A DNA stretch of 64,000 nt, from contig CP085829.1 in the NCBI GenBank assembly GCA_020809705.1, positions 2,604,001-2,668,000 on the forward strand, given 5' to 3'. Shown one piece after another: positions 11,675 through 23,499 of the stretch. Under the pieces are notes generated by a model. The model saw only the letters and a program-made list of their open reading frames with translations, searched no databases and was not told the DNA's origin. This stretch comes from Calonectria ilicicola. Taxonomy: Eukaryota > Ascomycota > Sordariomycetes > Hypocreales > Nectriaceae. A program made the translations under genes and the position numbers. The number at the start of each line of letters is the position of its first letter. The stretch's first letter is position 1.

Positions 11675-13139
11675 TTAAAAGAAGCCGCCGCCTGGAACAG
11701 CAACAAAGATTGCTGTAATGATACCACCTAGCACGACAGATGCAATGATGGACTGGACAAAGATGGTGTCTTGGATCTGTCGCAGAGCAGGCTCCTGAAT
11801 CCAGAGCTCTCGGTCAAAGATCTTGCGGACAATATTTCGCTTCTCATACTTGACCACCCAGGGTTCGTCCTCGTAGCTATTGCTTGATCCAAATGACTCA
11901 AAGCTGTGCTTTTCGATGCTGCTGGGCCTCTCGCTGTCGACAAAAAGTTCCCAGGGTCGAACGTGGCGGTGGTGCATACCGTGAAGCACAACACACATAC
12001 CCTTATAAGCAGCAACGAGGGTGCTAATTCCAATGACGAGTGCAATGGCGGCCAATGCACGATAGCCTCGTCCTGCGCCGCTCAAAGTGAGAACAATGCC
12101 AATTACCAAGCCGATAATGATAGTACCAACACCCAGGCCGCGAGCAAAGGTGACTCGAGCAGGGTTACCGTTACAGATGGACCATCGCACAAAGTTGGGG
12201 TGAGCCTGGTGACGAAGGGTTGCGTCAATGGTCTTCATGAGGCCTCGGAATGCGCTGGGGTGAGTAGTGTGAGACAAGGCCATGAGGGCAGCCTTCTGCT
12301 CGGGAGCTGACAGGTTAAGCTGGCGAGGCGCTCCATCCATAATGTAAGTCACGATGACTCGGTTGATCTCCTCACGGAATGGTTGGATAGTGACTGGAAT
12401 GGACATTAGTCTTCACCATCTTTTACATGGAGATCCCCCCGTTTTATAATAAACTCACAAGGTTGGCGGATTCCGGCATTGTGGAAAGCGTCCTCGGCCT
12501 GGGTCTGATAGCTCGAGGCATTGGTAGAAGGGACAGTGTTGGTCGCAGTGTACAGAGATTCGGTTTCGTTGCCCTCGAGTGTGTTGAAGGGGTCACCACC
12601 CTCCACAATCTTTTCATTTCCCGGCTTCTCAAAGTCGGATCCTTTGAGGATTTCAGCACCCTTGGGTTCCTTGCGCGCCTTGTCGACCGTCTCCTTTCGA
12701 ATCTTGGCTACAGCCTCCTGGTGCATTGCCTCAGTCCATTCGGGGGCGAGTTTGATGTCGGCAATATCAGCACTGTGGAAGCGCTTTTCAAAATCCTTGT
12801 GCCAGAGATAGAATTGCAAATTCTCAGCAGCGTGTTCGACGTACACGAGATAGGTCATGAAGTCGCGGACAGTCATTGGCTAAAGAAAGCGTCAGTATGA
12901 GGTCGATGTTCGACCGTGGTCACGTCGTTCCAACTCACAGGACAAGTACCACCATTGACAATCTTGTCAAAGGCGAGCGACTCGGGAATTCCAGCTGAGG
13001 AGCCGGACTGCCCAGATCGGATGGAGCCATCACTCTCCTCCTCGGAGAGAGACATGGAATCGCTTCCGTTGTTGCTGTTGCGCCACGACTCCTGGTCCAC
13101 GTGCTTGGGACGGGTGTAAGTAAGAGGAAGGAGTCCCAT
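11675..13139 (-). CDS. RAX1: RGS-domain protein with C-terminal membrane segments (Rax1 type)
   Basis: Exons on the minus strand: 13139-12939, 12879-12459, 12393-11675; 446 residues. The RGS fold is split: its N-terminal helices are around residues 52-95 (SLAFDKIVNGGTCP-PMTVRDFMTYLVYVE, HAAENLQFYLWHKDFEKRF), and its C-terminal half is around 209-280 (TIQPFREEINRVIVTYI, HPSAFRGLMKTIDATLRHQ, HPNFVRWSICNGN). A long, probably disordered insertion lies between. Three hydrophobic segments follow at about 294-314, 319-340 and 424-444, ending PGGGFF. This architecture matches yeast Rax1, a membrane RGS-like protein involved in bud-site selection, and its filamentous-fungal homologues; RGS proteins of other classes lack the terminal membrane helices. 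GAP activity toward a G-alpha subunit is not shown by the sequence. The start is the ATG at 13139 (MGLLPLTYTRPKHVD); an in-frame upstream codon is not ATG-conserved. Confidence 0.8.
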
Positions 13140-14641
13140 TTTTGTCAAATGATGTTTATAAAGAGAGTGTAGAGAAAGAGGATCAGGGATCGGCACACCA
13201 AGCAAGAAACTAGGGTTCCACACGTTGAAGGCGAATTCCTAACGACAGGGCACTATGCTGCAAGATGGGAAGAACGGTAGACTTAAATAACCGTTTGGGC
13301 AGAGACGAGAAAAGCAAGGAAGAGCCTGGGCTACAAGGGCGGATTGTGGCTCCCTCCAATACAAGGCCGTGGAGCAACAGTCGCAGAGGCCCCATTCCGT
13401 GCTACCGCCCACCACTGCACTGCACTTGGCAAACGTACATTAAGATGATATGCCAGATGCCACTCCACCAAGTAGTGGCGGCCCGGATGCAAGGGACGAC
13501 ACTAACTAGCAGAGTGGTCCGTGAAAAAAGCTCCAGCTGGCTGTTTAGCCCTAGCCTGAGTCGTAAACCTTGAGTGGCACGCACAATAGCGTTGTCCATC
13601 CCATCGACGACTTTTTGCCAATGGCGAGGCCGAGGTCCGCGGGTACATTGAGGAGGAATGCCAGTAGCGTTTGTTTGCGTCTGGCGTTGTGTCTGGCGTG
13701 CAGTCGAAGGCCGCGAGCTATCCCAAGAAGGTAAAGATGTCACCAAGAAAGTGAGGCAAACACTGACACCGTGCAGAGTCCAGATGCCTCGGCGACGGCA
13801 TCCTTCGCTCTCGTTCTCTCGCTCTTTCGCTCACTCGCACAGAAGCCTCGCTAGACTGCATCGAATATTGGCTTGGCTAGTCTTGGGTATGCACGGTGAC
13901 GAGAACAAAAGCAAACAGCGAAGCAATCAAAACCCATGCTCAGCGAGCGAGTGCTCCTCTCATCCGGTACGCAACCCTAGCTACCCATGTCAAATTTGCA
14001 TCTTATATGCAGCTCTAGGTGCAGGGACACCCAGTCGATCGGGCACGGCGGGCACAGCGGACACGGCGGGCCCAGAGCCCCCTGTGACGGCCTTGGCCGG
14101 GGGATCGACATTGGTACAGGCTGTTTTTCGCGTAGATCTTAGTGGCCGCTATGTGCCGTCCAGCGACTAGGGAGCAGCCAGTGGCCGGGGAGCGTGTGGG
14201 TGACATCCAAGTTTGTGGCTTTTGCGTCTCCACCGTTTACGACGTGAATTAGCAACCAACCGGCGCAGCCAAGTCCATTTTGGTTGGGATCCCACCATGG
14301 AAAAAGAAAAACAAATGATGGGTGTTTTTCAGCTCGGTCCCCTCTTTTTTTTTTTTTTTTTTCCTTGGCCGAATGTTCCTAGCCCAAGGGATGGCGGTAC
14401 CATGATCGCAGCCATTGCCGTCAGTGGATTTTGACTTTACACTCAGATGCCATGGCGATGTCACCGAGTCACCGGCGCATCATGAGGCTGTCCATTCTGA
14501 CACAACCGATATCTCCAAATCCCATATTTGCAAGTGTCTGAGCGCCGAGGCATATTTTTTTCGCCGGTTAAATCAGTGCCAGGCCCCCCCGTTGGTGACA
14601 GACCAGCGACAAGCAGTGCGTGTCTGACAACTGGAGGGATT

Positions 14642-14680
14642 GGTGTGTGTGTGCGTGCGTGTGTGTGTGCGTGTGCGTGG
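14642..14680 (+). repeat. GT/GC-interrupted dinucleotide microsatellite
   Basis: Imperfect (GT)n with regularly placed GC dinucleotides (GTGTGTGTGTGCGTGCGTG and so on). Likely a length-variable simple repeat. Confidence 0.8.
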
Positions 14681-17600
14681 AGTAGTGTATGATGGAGGTG
14701 GGTAGTGGACGGTGATGGATGAGAGTGCGTGTGCTAAGTTGTGATTAATGCATGTTCGGCATTTGGGCGCTGGCTCATCCAATTACTTCTCGCTCAGTGC
14801 GCCAGAAATCATCCCTTGGCGTCAGCTTGGATGCATCTCTTGCCTGGGGGAGAGACACGACATACAGCATGGTGGTGGTAAGTTGCAACTTTGAGCTGAA
14901 CAAAAATCACATGTGAACATTGACGTTCGTTTACCAGGTTTCCAGCTTCTACAGCATCTCACATATCGAATCTATGTCGATCTCCTTCATTTGCCACAAC
15001 GTGTGGTTGTCCAGAAGTAAGTGATCGCCAGACCAGATCGACACTGCTGCCAAACGTGTACCGCCCTCGTGGTCCAGTGGACCATCACCACCTGGGTCTG
15101 CGTGTGAACCCAGTTCCCAGAACCTAGTTCCCATCGTGGTGTCTCTCCCTCTCGTGGGACGGTTAGGAACGCCATCGCCGATCTCCCATGCGCAAGCACG
15201 ACCAGGAAGTAAGTATGTCCGTCAGTCAACGGCAAGTGTCTCTCTCTGCCACAGTGGAGGAGACCAAACCACACACATGCATACGTACATGCCACTCCCT
15301 GTACGGCTGAGCTTGACAGCTTGACAGTGCCACCACATCCACTAGCTCAGCAAAAAATCCGGGCTGTAAAAGCAGCCTGGGTCCAATGGTGGTTTGTATA
15401 GCTTCTGGGCCGGCCAATCACCTCACCTGACCTAGAGATGGAGACCCCCAATCTCATTTCAACCCAACATCTGTCCCATCATTGCTCCCCACCGCGTCGA
15501 CCGCAACCTTCTCCACACAAGCTCGTAGTCGCTAAATTTTGAGATTTGTCTCGGGACACAATTTGCGTTTCGTGGCCGGATTGAAGCCGTTCCATTGCGG
15601 TCCTCTGTGTTGGAGGGTGGCTAACCCGCAACCATGGATAAACGGAGATGGTAAGGCTGTGCTTAGTGCATAAGCTAGGGAGAATAACTCGGCGCACGTC
15701 CAGTGGCGGGCGGGAGGAACTTAAATGACACAAAGTGACATGCCATTGACGCTTGATCCAGAAGATGCGTTGGTCATGGCGAGCGTGGCTGCCTCTTGCC
15801 ATCGGGGTCTTACCGTGGAGAGCTGGAGAAACCACGTTCCTTTTGCTCGATTGGGCAGCCAATGCAGTACGAGGAGGCACTAGATGTCACGGGTGACCTC
15901 ATCTTGGCTAAATATTGACGCTGGAAGGAGGGAAAGTGAAACATTACCAAAGCCCAGTGTTGCACGTGGGTGCGGCAGGCAGCTTCGTCATGTACAAAAA
16001 GCAATCCGTCATAAAATCAATAGCTTTAGGACTCAACTGAAACTCGCCTTATCATATGATAGTATCACAGACCTCCTGCATCTCTCTCCCTCCTCCTATC
16101 AATTGATTAGTTTACCATGTCTCCTTATTTTAGCAACTTAAATGCTTGGTTAGGAACCGAACCGAGTCTTATCATACTGCTTACCTCTTGAGCCCCGGCT
16201 TCTTAGCAACAATAGCAAGCCAACTATGATTTGCCTTGCCTTTGTTAGATCATGTGCAATTTTCATTTCGTTTTTCCTCTTTTTACTTGTGAACGAGTCT
16301 GGCTGACAAGCAGGGCTGATAGAGACTTGCAAACATAACCCCAACATAAGGAAATTACTGGGAACCTTGACAAGGAATGGAGATGCAGATAGAGATTTCC
16401 CACTTGCTAGCTTTGTTGTCCAATGATGCCCAGTGTTCTATGTAGGACTTGCCCAGCAAAGCTGCGTTGCAAAGCTGTGCTGTCGGACAGGCTTATCTCA
16501 TTGTTTTTTAATCTCACCGGCCGTTTGCAACGTGTGATTTCTCCACGACGTTGTATTCTTCTCATTGGATTTTCCGGGGGTGGTTTAAGCTTAGCTTTGG
16601 ATGAAAAACATGTTCGCTCCATTCTCACACCAGGAGATGGCGCACCCTCGTAATGAGTCCCGAAAAATGTATCACGCTGCAGTGAATACAAATGGTGCAT
16701 ACCCCTGAGACAATTCTGAGGCGCACGAGTTGCCACATTGTCTAGGACGAAGCCGGCGCAGGGGACGAGACAAACAGGCGCGGCGAGACACACATGGTGG
16801 CACTGCCTGAAAGGTGCTCCAGAGCGAGTCTAGACAGGGCCAGACACTTGCCTGACCCCGTGTTTTGCTGCAAAAGCAAATTCATTCTCTCTTTCATCTA
16901 GTTTCGTCTCAAGAACACATGCCCCTTGCGGGACTGGCCGCAGCCAATCAAGGCCGTTTACTGTGGCCCGTTGTCCTGCTCACGGAGAGCTCTTCTTACC
17001 CCTAGGTTGGAGCGCTCCCATGCTGCAACCTTGTTGGTATATACCGACATAATTACGTTACATCTGAAAAGTACAGGCATGAACTACCGTCGTCATGATC
17101 ACGCGGCTTACCATTCATCTCATGCCACTGGAAGAGAATGCGGGACGGAGCCGGCCGCGCGGGATAATTGATCTTTCCATCTTGACCAATTTAAACACAA
17201 CAAGATCGAGAAGACGGCCGGGGGAGCATCGGGAGTCTTTATCTTTAATCACGGCGGAACTTGCTCACATTCTCCGAAGACCTCCCCCACTCCGTGCCTG
17301 GCCGTGGCCGCGCAACCTCATGTGCAATTCATATGCCTTGGCCTTACGACTTGCTCTGTCATGCGTCGTCATTTTCCCCTTGTCGAATCGTTGGCTGGGG
17401 TTGATTCCAAATGGTGCTTGATTCCAAATCGGACCCATGCAACAGGTTTGTAAGATCTTGGTCGGTGCACAGATACGCATAGCCATGTAAATCCATGTGG
17501 GAAAAAAAAAAAAGGAACCCCGCCACATGAGTTGGATGATTTGAGTTTCGCCTCATCATTTTATTCTTTCACAGCCTTGATTTCTCCGGAGTCGGCGACG

Positions 17601-18191
17601 GCATTGCCTTGCGCTGCGTTGGATATGTTGGCGAGGTGCTGTGTAATTAACATGGAGAAGGCATTGGCGAAGGTAGCAGCTTTGCAATTGGCGGCTTTAA
17701 GGCAAGGAATTAAGTGAGCCCGCCGAGCAATGAGTGGACGTCATGATGGAGCCCCTCCATGCGACAACAACCGCGAGGCTCCTCCGTGCACCCCATTACG
17801 ACCACCACCGTGTCCCGGATACTGGGCTTCCGTAAACACCTGATGCACACGGCTTCGGCGCGTCTAACTGCATGTAATGCCGAAGCCAAGTCAGAGGCCG
17901 TACTTACAGCCACAGCTGCCTACGATAATCTAATCAGATCGGCGACGACGACTGACAAATCTATGGCAATGATTCCAAAATAGAGAGCATGGGACACAGC
18001 ACCCGCCTCGGCGCCGACCCTGCATCCGAGCCTGCCCCGTCGCCCAACCGACCGCACCGCCGGCCATGTCCCCATTCTGACAGCCTGCGAGGCGCGCCGT
18101 CGCCCCGTGTGCCCCAGCGTGCACCGTAGAACGTTGTCGAAGACGGAAAATGCGCCTGGCCCAGCCTGGTCTTCCCGGGTGCCACATTGCC

Positions 18192-18235
18192 CCCCTCCCC
18201 TACCGTCCCCTACCGTCCCCTACCGTCCCCTACCC
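18192..18235 (+). promoter_or_regulatory. Tandem array of TCCCCTACCG (four units, five CCCCT cores)
   Basis: Four perfect or near-perfect 10-bp units begin at 18196, 18206, 18216 and 18226, plus an extra CCCCT at 18192-18196. CCCCT (AGGGG on the other strand) is the core of the fungal stress response element bound by Msn2/4-type zinc-finger factors. The 10-bp period puts each core on the same face of the helix. The array lies 530-575 bp upstream of the ATG of a peroxiredoxin gene. Function is inferred. Confidence 0.55.
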
Positions 18236-18766
18236 TACCTCGCTCCTTGTTTCCCTAGCCGAACCTCAATTGCTCCGTAGCCTCGGGGTGGCGCCTATCA
18301 AGGTCATATCCTCCCTCCCTCTCTCTCTCAAGGTTGCTCACCGTGATATGCGAGAGACCTCCCGTTGCCGGTTCCACTTGGGCTCCCCAGCTGAGTTTTG
18401 CCTTCCGACAACAGACACCCAGACACCCCACAGTGCAAAGAACTGACCTCATCCCTCCCCCCTCTTGCGCCAATGCATCCAATTGTTCCATGGCCTTCTC
18501 TCCGCTGGGGTCCGATTGCCCTCCGACTAGGCGACTAGGGGGGGTGCGTGAAGGAACGAAAGGGCGCGGTTCTGGCGGGCGCGTATTATAAAGAAATAGT
18601 AACAGCGAGGCACCCATTGAGCTGCCCCTCTTTCCAGCCTGTATCTTCATAACTACTACTTATCTGCTCCTCCACCTCGACTCTCTCTCTCCCCACCACA
18701 ACCCATTCTCACATACCAACCTACCATCACCACGACTACTACCACCACCACACACAACTATTCAAA

Positions 18767-19473
18767 ATGAGCGGACTCAAGGCCGGCGACGACTTCCCCG
18801 AGGGCATCTGGTTCTCCTACGTCCCTCCCACCCCCGAGATCGCCAAGTTCTCTCAGTGCGGTGTCCCCCAGCCCTACAACGCCAGTGAAGGTATGTGTTG
18901 AACCCTCGTCCGCTCCCCGCGCTCACCGCAACTCAACCTCTCCTCGCCGAGGGAGTGAACAATTGCTAACGCGAATTGCCTCCCCGCAGAGTTCAAGAGC
19001 AAGAAGGTCGTCCTCGTCTCCATCCCCGGCGCTTTCACCCCTACCTGCTCCGGCTCCCACATCCCCTCTTACACCGAGAACATCGACGCCATCAAGGCCA
19101 AGGGCGTCGACCAGGTCATTGTGATTGCCTTCAACGACCCCTTCGTCATGTCCGGCTGGGCCAAGGCCAACGGTGTCCACGACGACAAGATTGTAAGTTT
19201 TGACCGCCCCTCATTAGCCCCTCCCATGTCATTCGACGCGGCCTGCAGTAGCGGGGTAGTTTTAGTACAGAAACACTGACATGACCCGATCACCAGCTCT
19301 TCATGACCGACAAGGATGCCAAGTTCTCCCGCTCCATTGGCTGGAACTTTGACGAGCGAACCGGCCGCTTCGCCGTCATCATCGACCACGGCAAGGTCAC
19401 CTACGCCTCCAAGGACGACCACCCCAAGAGCATCGAGACCTCTGGTGCCCTTGGTGTCCTGAAGCAGCTGTAA
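18767..19473 (+). CDS. Atypical 2-Cys peroxiredoxin (PRX5/Ahp1/PMP20 type)
   Basis: Thiol peroxidase reducing hydrogen peroxide and organic hydroperoxides, normally recycled by thioredoxin. Exons 18767-18890, 18990-19192, 19297-19473 give 167 residues, the usual length for the family (Aspergillus Asp f 3 is 168). The peroxidatic Cys61 sits in SIPGAFTPTCSGSHIPSY; Cys31 (AKFSQCGVPQPY) is at the position of the resolving cysteine known for this fungal subgroup. The conserved IAFNDPFVMSGWAK block and the C-terminal GALGVLKQL are present. The C-terminus KQL is not a canonical peroxisomal SKL-type signal and there is no presequence, so cytosolic location is most likely. Intron 1 has a GCTAAC branch site. 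The AC/CT-rich leader and a CCCCT array upstream suggest strong, stress-linked expression. Confidence 0.95.
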
Positions 19474-20007
19474 AATGTGCTGCGTAGTGTGCAAAAAACG
19501 AATTAGACTTAGACATGATAGATGACGATAGAAATTAAATGAAATAGCCTCCAAGAAGGGGCAACTCCACTCGATTGGCATCAAGTTTACCCTGTTGTGT
19601 GTGGGTGTGTGTTTGTGATTGTTGCGCCACCATGTATATCCAATTGATGAGAGTCTGCATGTTCCGTTTTGTCACATATACTAGGGACTAGGCTTTACCG
19701 TGGACCACGATACAATTGCGGTTCAAGTTGGGATAATGTCTATCATGCCTTCATATTGAGGGAATATTGCCTACCAAACGCACCAAATACCAAGACATGC
19801 CATGCCAGTGGGACTGCCAACCGGCTTTTAAATCACAGCGTACAAGGACATATGTCATGTTTTTTTTTGTTTGACCATTGCACCGATATGGCATTTGCTA
19901 TCAATGCACCCTATGGCATCCCATGCACCCGAGATTGTAGAAGAACCGGCCGGAGAAAGACACAAGAACCACGGACTCCCCTCTCACTTTTTCTCCCCAG
20001 TCATAAT
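19474..20007. other. Intergenic between convergent peroxiredoxin and RPL24
   Basis: About 530 bp containing only the 3' ends of two convergent genes. Several T/GT-rich stretches; no gene is supported. Confidence 0.6.
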
Positions 20008-20766
20008 TTATCGGCTAGTAGGCTTGGGCTTGGCGGCAGCGCCCTTGGCACCCTGCTTGCTGACCTGTCGGCCACCCTTGGCGGAAGAGGCAGCGAGCTT
20101 GGCCTTCTCAGCCTTCTTGACAGCAGCGGCAGCCTGCTTCTTCTCCTTGCTCTCCTTGATGGCGGCAGCTCGGGCGGCGGAACGGGCCTCGGGGCGGATG
20201 TTTCGCTTCTCCTTGATCACATCGAGGGAAGCACCGACGATGCCACGCTGAGCCTTGACGGTACGGCGGGTGCGCTTCTTGGCAACCTCCTGTTCAATTT
20301 GTCAGCCCTGCTCATCTTTGAACGCAACACAGCACCGGCTGGACGAGCCCTAATCGGGAGGGACGCCCAAGACACGGCATTGTTGCTGTTGAATTGATCC
20401 ATACCTCAGAGATACCCTTGCGGTGCTGTCGGCGGTACAGGACGGTCCAGGAGATGCGACGGGGGTTCTTGCGCTGGAGGAACAGAGACTCCGACTTGCC
20501 GTTCTGGAATCGGAAGATCTTGCTGTCGCCACGGACGTAGAGCTTACCCTGCAATTACATGACCCGTTAGCCTTCCATCAAGATAGAGTGCAAAACACCA
20601 AAGAAGCCCTGTGCGTTGTATCCTTCCCGGCGACGACGGCATGGCCGCGGCGCGGGAGGTTTCGTCATCGTCGACCGGATCGCACGAGCTACAACAGAAT
20701 AAAAGGAGAGCGCACCTTGCCAGGGTAGATTCTCTCGCCGGAGAAGGAGTCGTCGTAGGTTCGCAT
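20008..20766 (-). CDS. RPL24: 60S ribosomal protein L24 (eL24)
   Basis: Large-subunit ribosomal protein contributing to an intersubunit bridge. Exons on the minus strand: 20766-20716 (17 codons, [17 protein letters not shown]), 20548-20405 (48 codons, starting [12 protein letters not shown] and ending QHRKGISE) and 20289-20008; 158 residues. All introns fall between codons. The core ([31 protein letters not shown]) is the eL24 signature. Exon 3 gives [18 protein letters not shown] and a long Ala/Lys-rich helical tail ending KPKPTSR. The first two introns together exceed 280 nt, long for this genome, as is common for fungal ribosomal protein genes. It is divergent to TAD1 with 408 bp between start codons. 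Confidence 0.97.
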
Positions 20767-21174
20767 CTTGTCGCTGGGGTGCTGGTTGAGGCGACAAGCT
20801 CTTGTGTGGTGGACCGTGGATTGGCGATGGCAAAAGTTGAGGGTCGTGATACGGTCAATTTCTCGAATTGCAGGTGTGTGTCACTGACTAAGCGACCTAG
20901 GGCAGGCACAGATCTGAATTTCGCCACGGGTCAAATCACGTGCCCAATCACACCGTCGCCCTGATCGATTTGCCGCATTGAGACCGGAGAATTCTCGGAG
21001 CGCGCGCCCCTCTTCCCGCTCAGGCTCGAGGGGCCCAGTCGACTTACACCAATGTGCTCACTGGCTTGAGAGGGCTTGTGACACACATATTGGCCGAGCT
21101 GGATCTAGGAATTGTGCGCCGTCGTCTTCAAAATACCAGTTTGCGAGGCAAATTAAATTTTGAGGCATGAACAG
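20767..21174. promoter_or_regulatory. Shared 408-bp divergent promoter, RPL24 / TAD1
   Basis: The start codons of RPL24 (minus, 20766) and TAD1 (plus, 21175) face away from each other over 408 bp with no other gene, so both core promoters must lie here. No TATA box of the type seen at 5727 is evident. The sequence includes CACGTG at about 20938, an E-box-like palindrome. Its use is inferred. Confidence 0.55.
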
Positions 21175-22489
21175 ATGACGTCCAACCCAAACCTCGTCGC
21201 GCGAGCAGTCTTGCAGCAGTTCCAAAAACTCCCTGCAAAAAGGAAACCGGGTGTTCGTGATAATGGCCTTCACGAATGGGTGCCGCTGAGCGGCATCGTG
21301 GCGGAAAGGAACGGGATCCTGACCTGCTTGGCATTGGCGTAAGGCAGCTCCGTAAATTCTTCTTGTAGAGCATGCCATTCTAAGGTCTCATAGCACAGGG
21401 ATGAAATGTCTGCCAGCTTCTAAAGTACCCATATCCAATGGGGTAGGCATCCATGATTGGCATGCCGAAATCCTAGCCATCAGAATTTTCAACAGGTTCT
21501 TGCTAGATGAGTGCCACAATATTCTGACCAATGGAGTTGAGTCGGACATTGTAAGGAGAATCCAAGCTCCAAACCACGGCGAGCATACAAAACCCTTCGA
21601 GATTAGAGGCGATGTAAAACTTCACATGTACTGCTCTGAAGCACCTTGTAAGGCGAATTGGATATCCAACAGCCTGCCCGTAGGCTGATCGAGTATTATA
21701 GGTGGCGATGCCAGCATGGAACTTACGATGGCCGCCCAAGAAGATGCTTCTCCCTGGGAGTCTTCGGCCGTTGAGTCGAAAAAAGCTGAGGCATCACTTC
21801 CCGGTCGAGCATACTTTTCTCAGTTGGGAATTGTCCGTCGCAAACCTGCTCGGGGAGACGCACCGCCAACGTTATCCAAATCTTGCTCAGACAAGATTGC
21901 CCTCAAGCAGTGTACGTCTCTTCTCTCCTCATTAACCTCGCTCCTCATCGATCCTACAAATGCATATATCCACAGCTTGGTTCTACCCGAGTCACAGTAC
22001 TCACCCACTGCATGCCATCGAGCATTCTCGGCCGAGGGAAGAATGAAGCCCATGGTGGGACGGGCTTGGCCTGGGGGTTACTCCTTTAGAGAATTTGCTA
22101 CAGCTACTACAAATTTGGAGTTTGAATACTCAAAAAGAACCGTCCAGGGACGCGCGGACAAGATTGCTGCGAGCAACCTTGCCGCAGCGTGGTCACGCTC
22201 AGGGTTTGAGGAGTCAATTCTAGGGGGAGTCATCCAAGGTAGGAAGCCATTCGTAGCCCTGGGGGCCAGCCGAATGTCCAAGAGGGGCATGTGGGAAGCA
22301 GCACGAGCGATTTCTAATGCCCTCGACTCCGAACACCCCCATACGTCTGAGTATCTAAGATCCGGGACATATCAAGACATCAAGAGCGGCCCGCTACTGG
22401 CAGAGAGAAGACGGGTCAAGGACGATGCTCGGCTGATGGCGTTGACCGGGTGGATCAAGAACGACGGGGGCTCTGACTTTGGGATATAG
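21175..22489 (+). CDS. TAD1: tRNA-specific adenosine deaminase (Tad1/ADAT1)
   Basis: Converts adenosine 37 to inosine next to the anticodon of tRNA-Ala. Exons 21175-21338, 21394-21647, 21702-22489; 401 residues. The zinc and proton-shuttle motif is GIHDWHAEIL (His78-Ala-Glu80). The second zinc ligand block is SEAPCGDAS (Cys140, created across intron 2 as T|GT). The third is KSCSDKIALKQ (Cys201). N-terminal KLPAKRKPGVRDNGLHEWVPLSGIV and CLALATGMKCLP (across intron 1) fit the A_deamin/ADAR-type domain. It has no double-stranded RNA-binding domain, which separates it from animal ADARs. The open frame extending upstream of 21175 has no ATG, so the start is the ATG giving MTSNPNLVARAVL. The stop at 22487-22489 leaves about 320 bp to the convergent NAC-beta gene. 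Confidence 0.95.
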
Positions 22490-22808
22490 GAGCATTGCAA
22501 TCATTGACATCATTAGAGATTGGTATTTCTCCCCGATGCAAGTCGTATTTTTTTTTGTTTGTACAAATCAATCAACCTCAGCCAGCCCAAATGCCATCGC
22601 TTATTTCATCACGACATTCTCACCGACCGCGACCTTTTGCGTACCAATCCCAGTTCACCGTTGGAAAACCATTGGGAATCATGAGAACGACCATATCTCT
22701 CAGATTCTGGGGAATAACTTCGCCCTATAGGAACTAGACAGTCGCTCGGGGACTGAACAAGACCTATGTAAATCACCGCCCTTCCACCCTAGATGGTGTA
22801 GACAACGT
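22490..22808. other. Convergent 3' region between TAD1 and NAC-beta
   Basis: 319 bp carrying both 3' UTRs; T-rich around 22550. No gene is supported. Confidence 0.7.
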
Positions 22809-23499
22809 TTACTCGACCTTGCCCTCGAAGTTCTCACCCTCAACCAGGTCGGGGATGTCGTCCTCGTCCTCATCGCCGCCCTTCTCGGCCTTCTGCATGT
22901 TCTGGTAGCTCTCGGCGAGCTTGCGGAGAGAAGCGAGAGAGTCGGGGCCAAGCTGGTTAAGAATGCCGGGGACAAGCTCGGTCAGCTCCTTGTCCTCACC
23001 GTTGCCGTAGATGGCGAAGGTGTTGGACTGGACAGCGGCGTGGACTGTTGTGGTGGCAGTTAGTATGAGTTGTGGGAAAAACACCACGACCCCTTATCAT
23101 CGCAACACACGACGGTGGATTACTAACCCTTGGGGGCAGAGAAGTGGATAACGTTGCCGTCAGACTTGAACATGTTGACCTCCTCAATGGCCTGGATGGG
23201 CTGGGTGTTGAGCTTCTTGAGGGCGGCCTGGAGCTTCTTGTCGTCGGCGCCGGAGCGGGCGGGCGCACGCTTGACCTTTCGTCGGGGGGTACCCTTTCCA
23301 CTAAGTAGGTATTTTGGTTAGCTGCTGTCGGCGGAGGTCGCATTTACACAATTATGAGTCGACATACCCTGCAATTCTGTCAGTAAAAAAAATTCCCAAG
23401 ATGAAGCTCAAGCGTCGAAGTTTGTCAAAAAATTCACATACCGATTCGGGCACTCGCGCCGAGCTTCTTGAGGCGCTCCTGAATCTCCGCTGATGACAT
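22809..23499 (-). CDS. EGD1: Nascent polypeptide-associated complex subunit beta (Egd1/BTF3)
   Basis: Ribosome-associated chaperone subunit that pairs with NAC-alpha to shield nascent chains. Exons on the minus strand: 23499-23442 ([19 protein letters not shown]), an apparent single-base exon at 23368, 23300-23128 ([17 protein letters not shown] through HFSAPK) and 23044-22809; 155 residues. The NAC domain is clear ([45 protein letters not shown]), as is the acidic tail ending [10 protein letters not shown]. The basic RRKVKR motif near the N-terminus contacts the ribosome. Between exons 1 and 3 lie two complete intron-like units back to back: GTATGT...ACTGAC...TTGCAG, one G, then GTATGT...GCTAAC...CTTAG. 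Including the G restores the frame as ARIGGKGTP. The alternative is one 137-nt intron with the weaker donor GTGAAT at 23437, giving ARIGIGKGTP (156 residues). The identity is certain; the exon 1-3 junction is not. Confidence 0.95.

Larger units (their letters stand above)
13140..18766. other. 5.6-kb gene-poor interval upstream of peroxiredoxin
   Basis: I could not support any gene here. Longest frames (for example 13658-14170 plus) have no coherent splice extension and read as low-complexity noise. Contents noted: T16-18 run near 14347-14362, a GT-rich microsatellite at 14642-14680, an AT-richer patch at 16000-16430, an A11 run near 17503, and a CCCCT tandem array at 18192-18235. CT-rich sequence from about 18640 is the peroxiredoxin leader. 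Confidence 0.5.
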
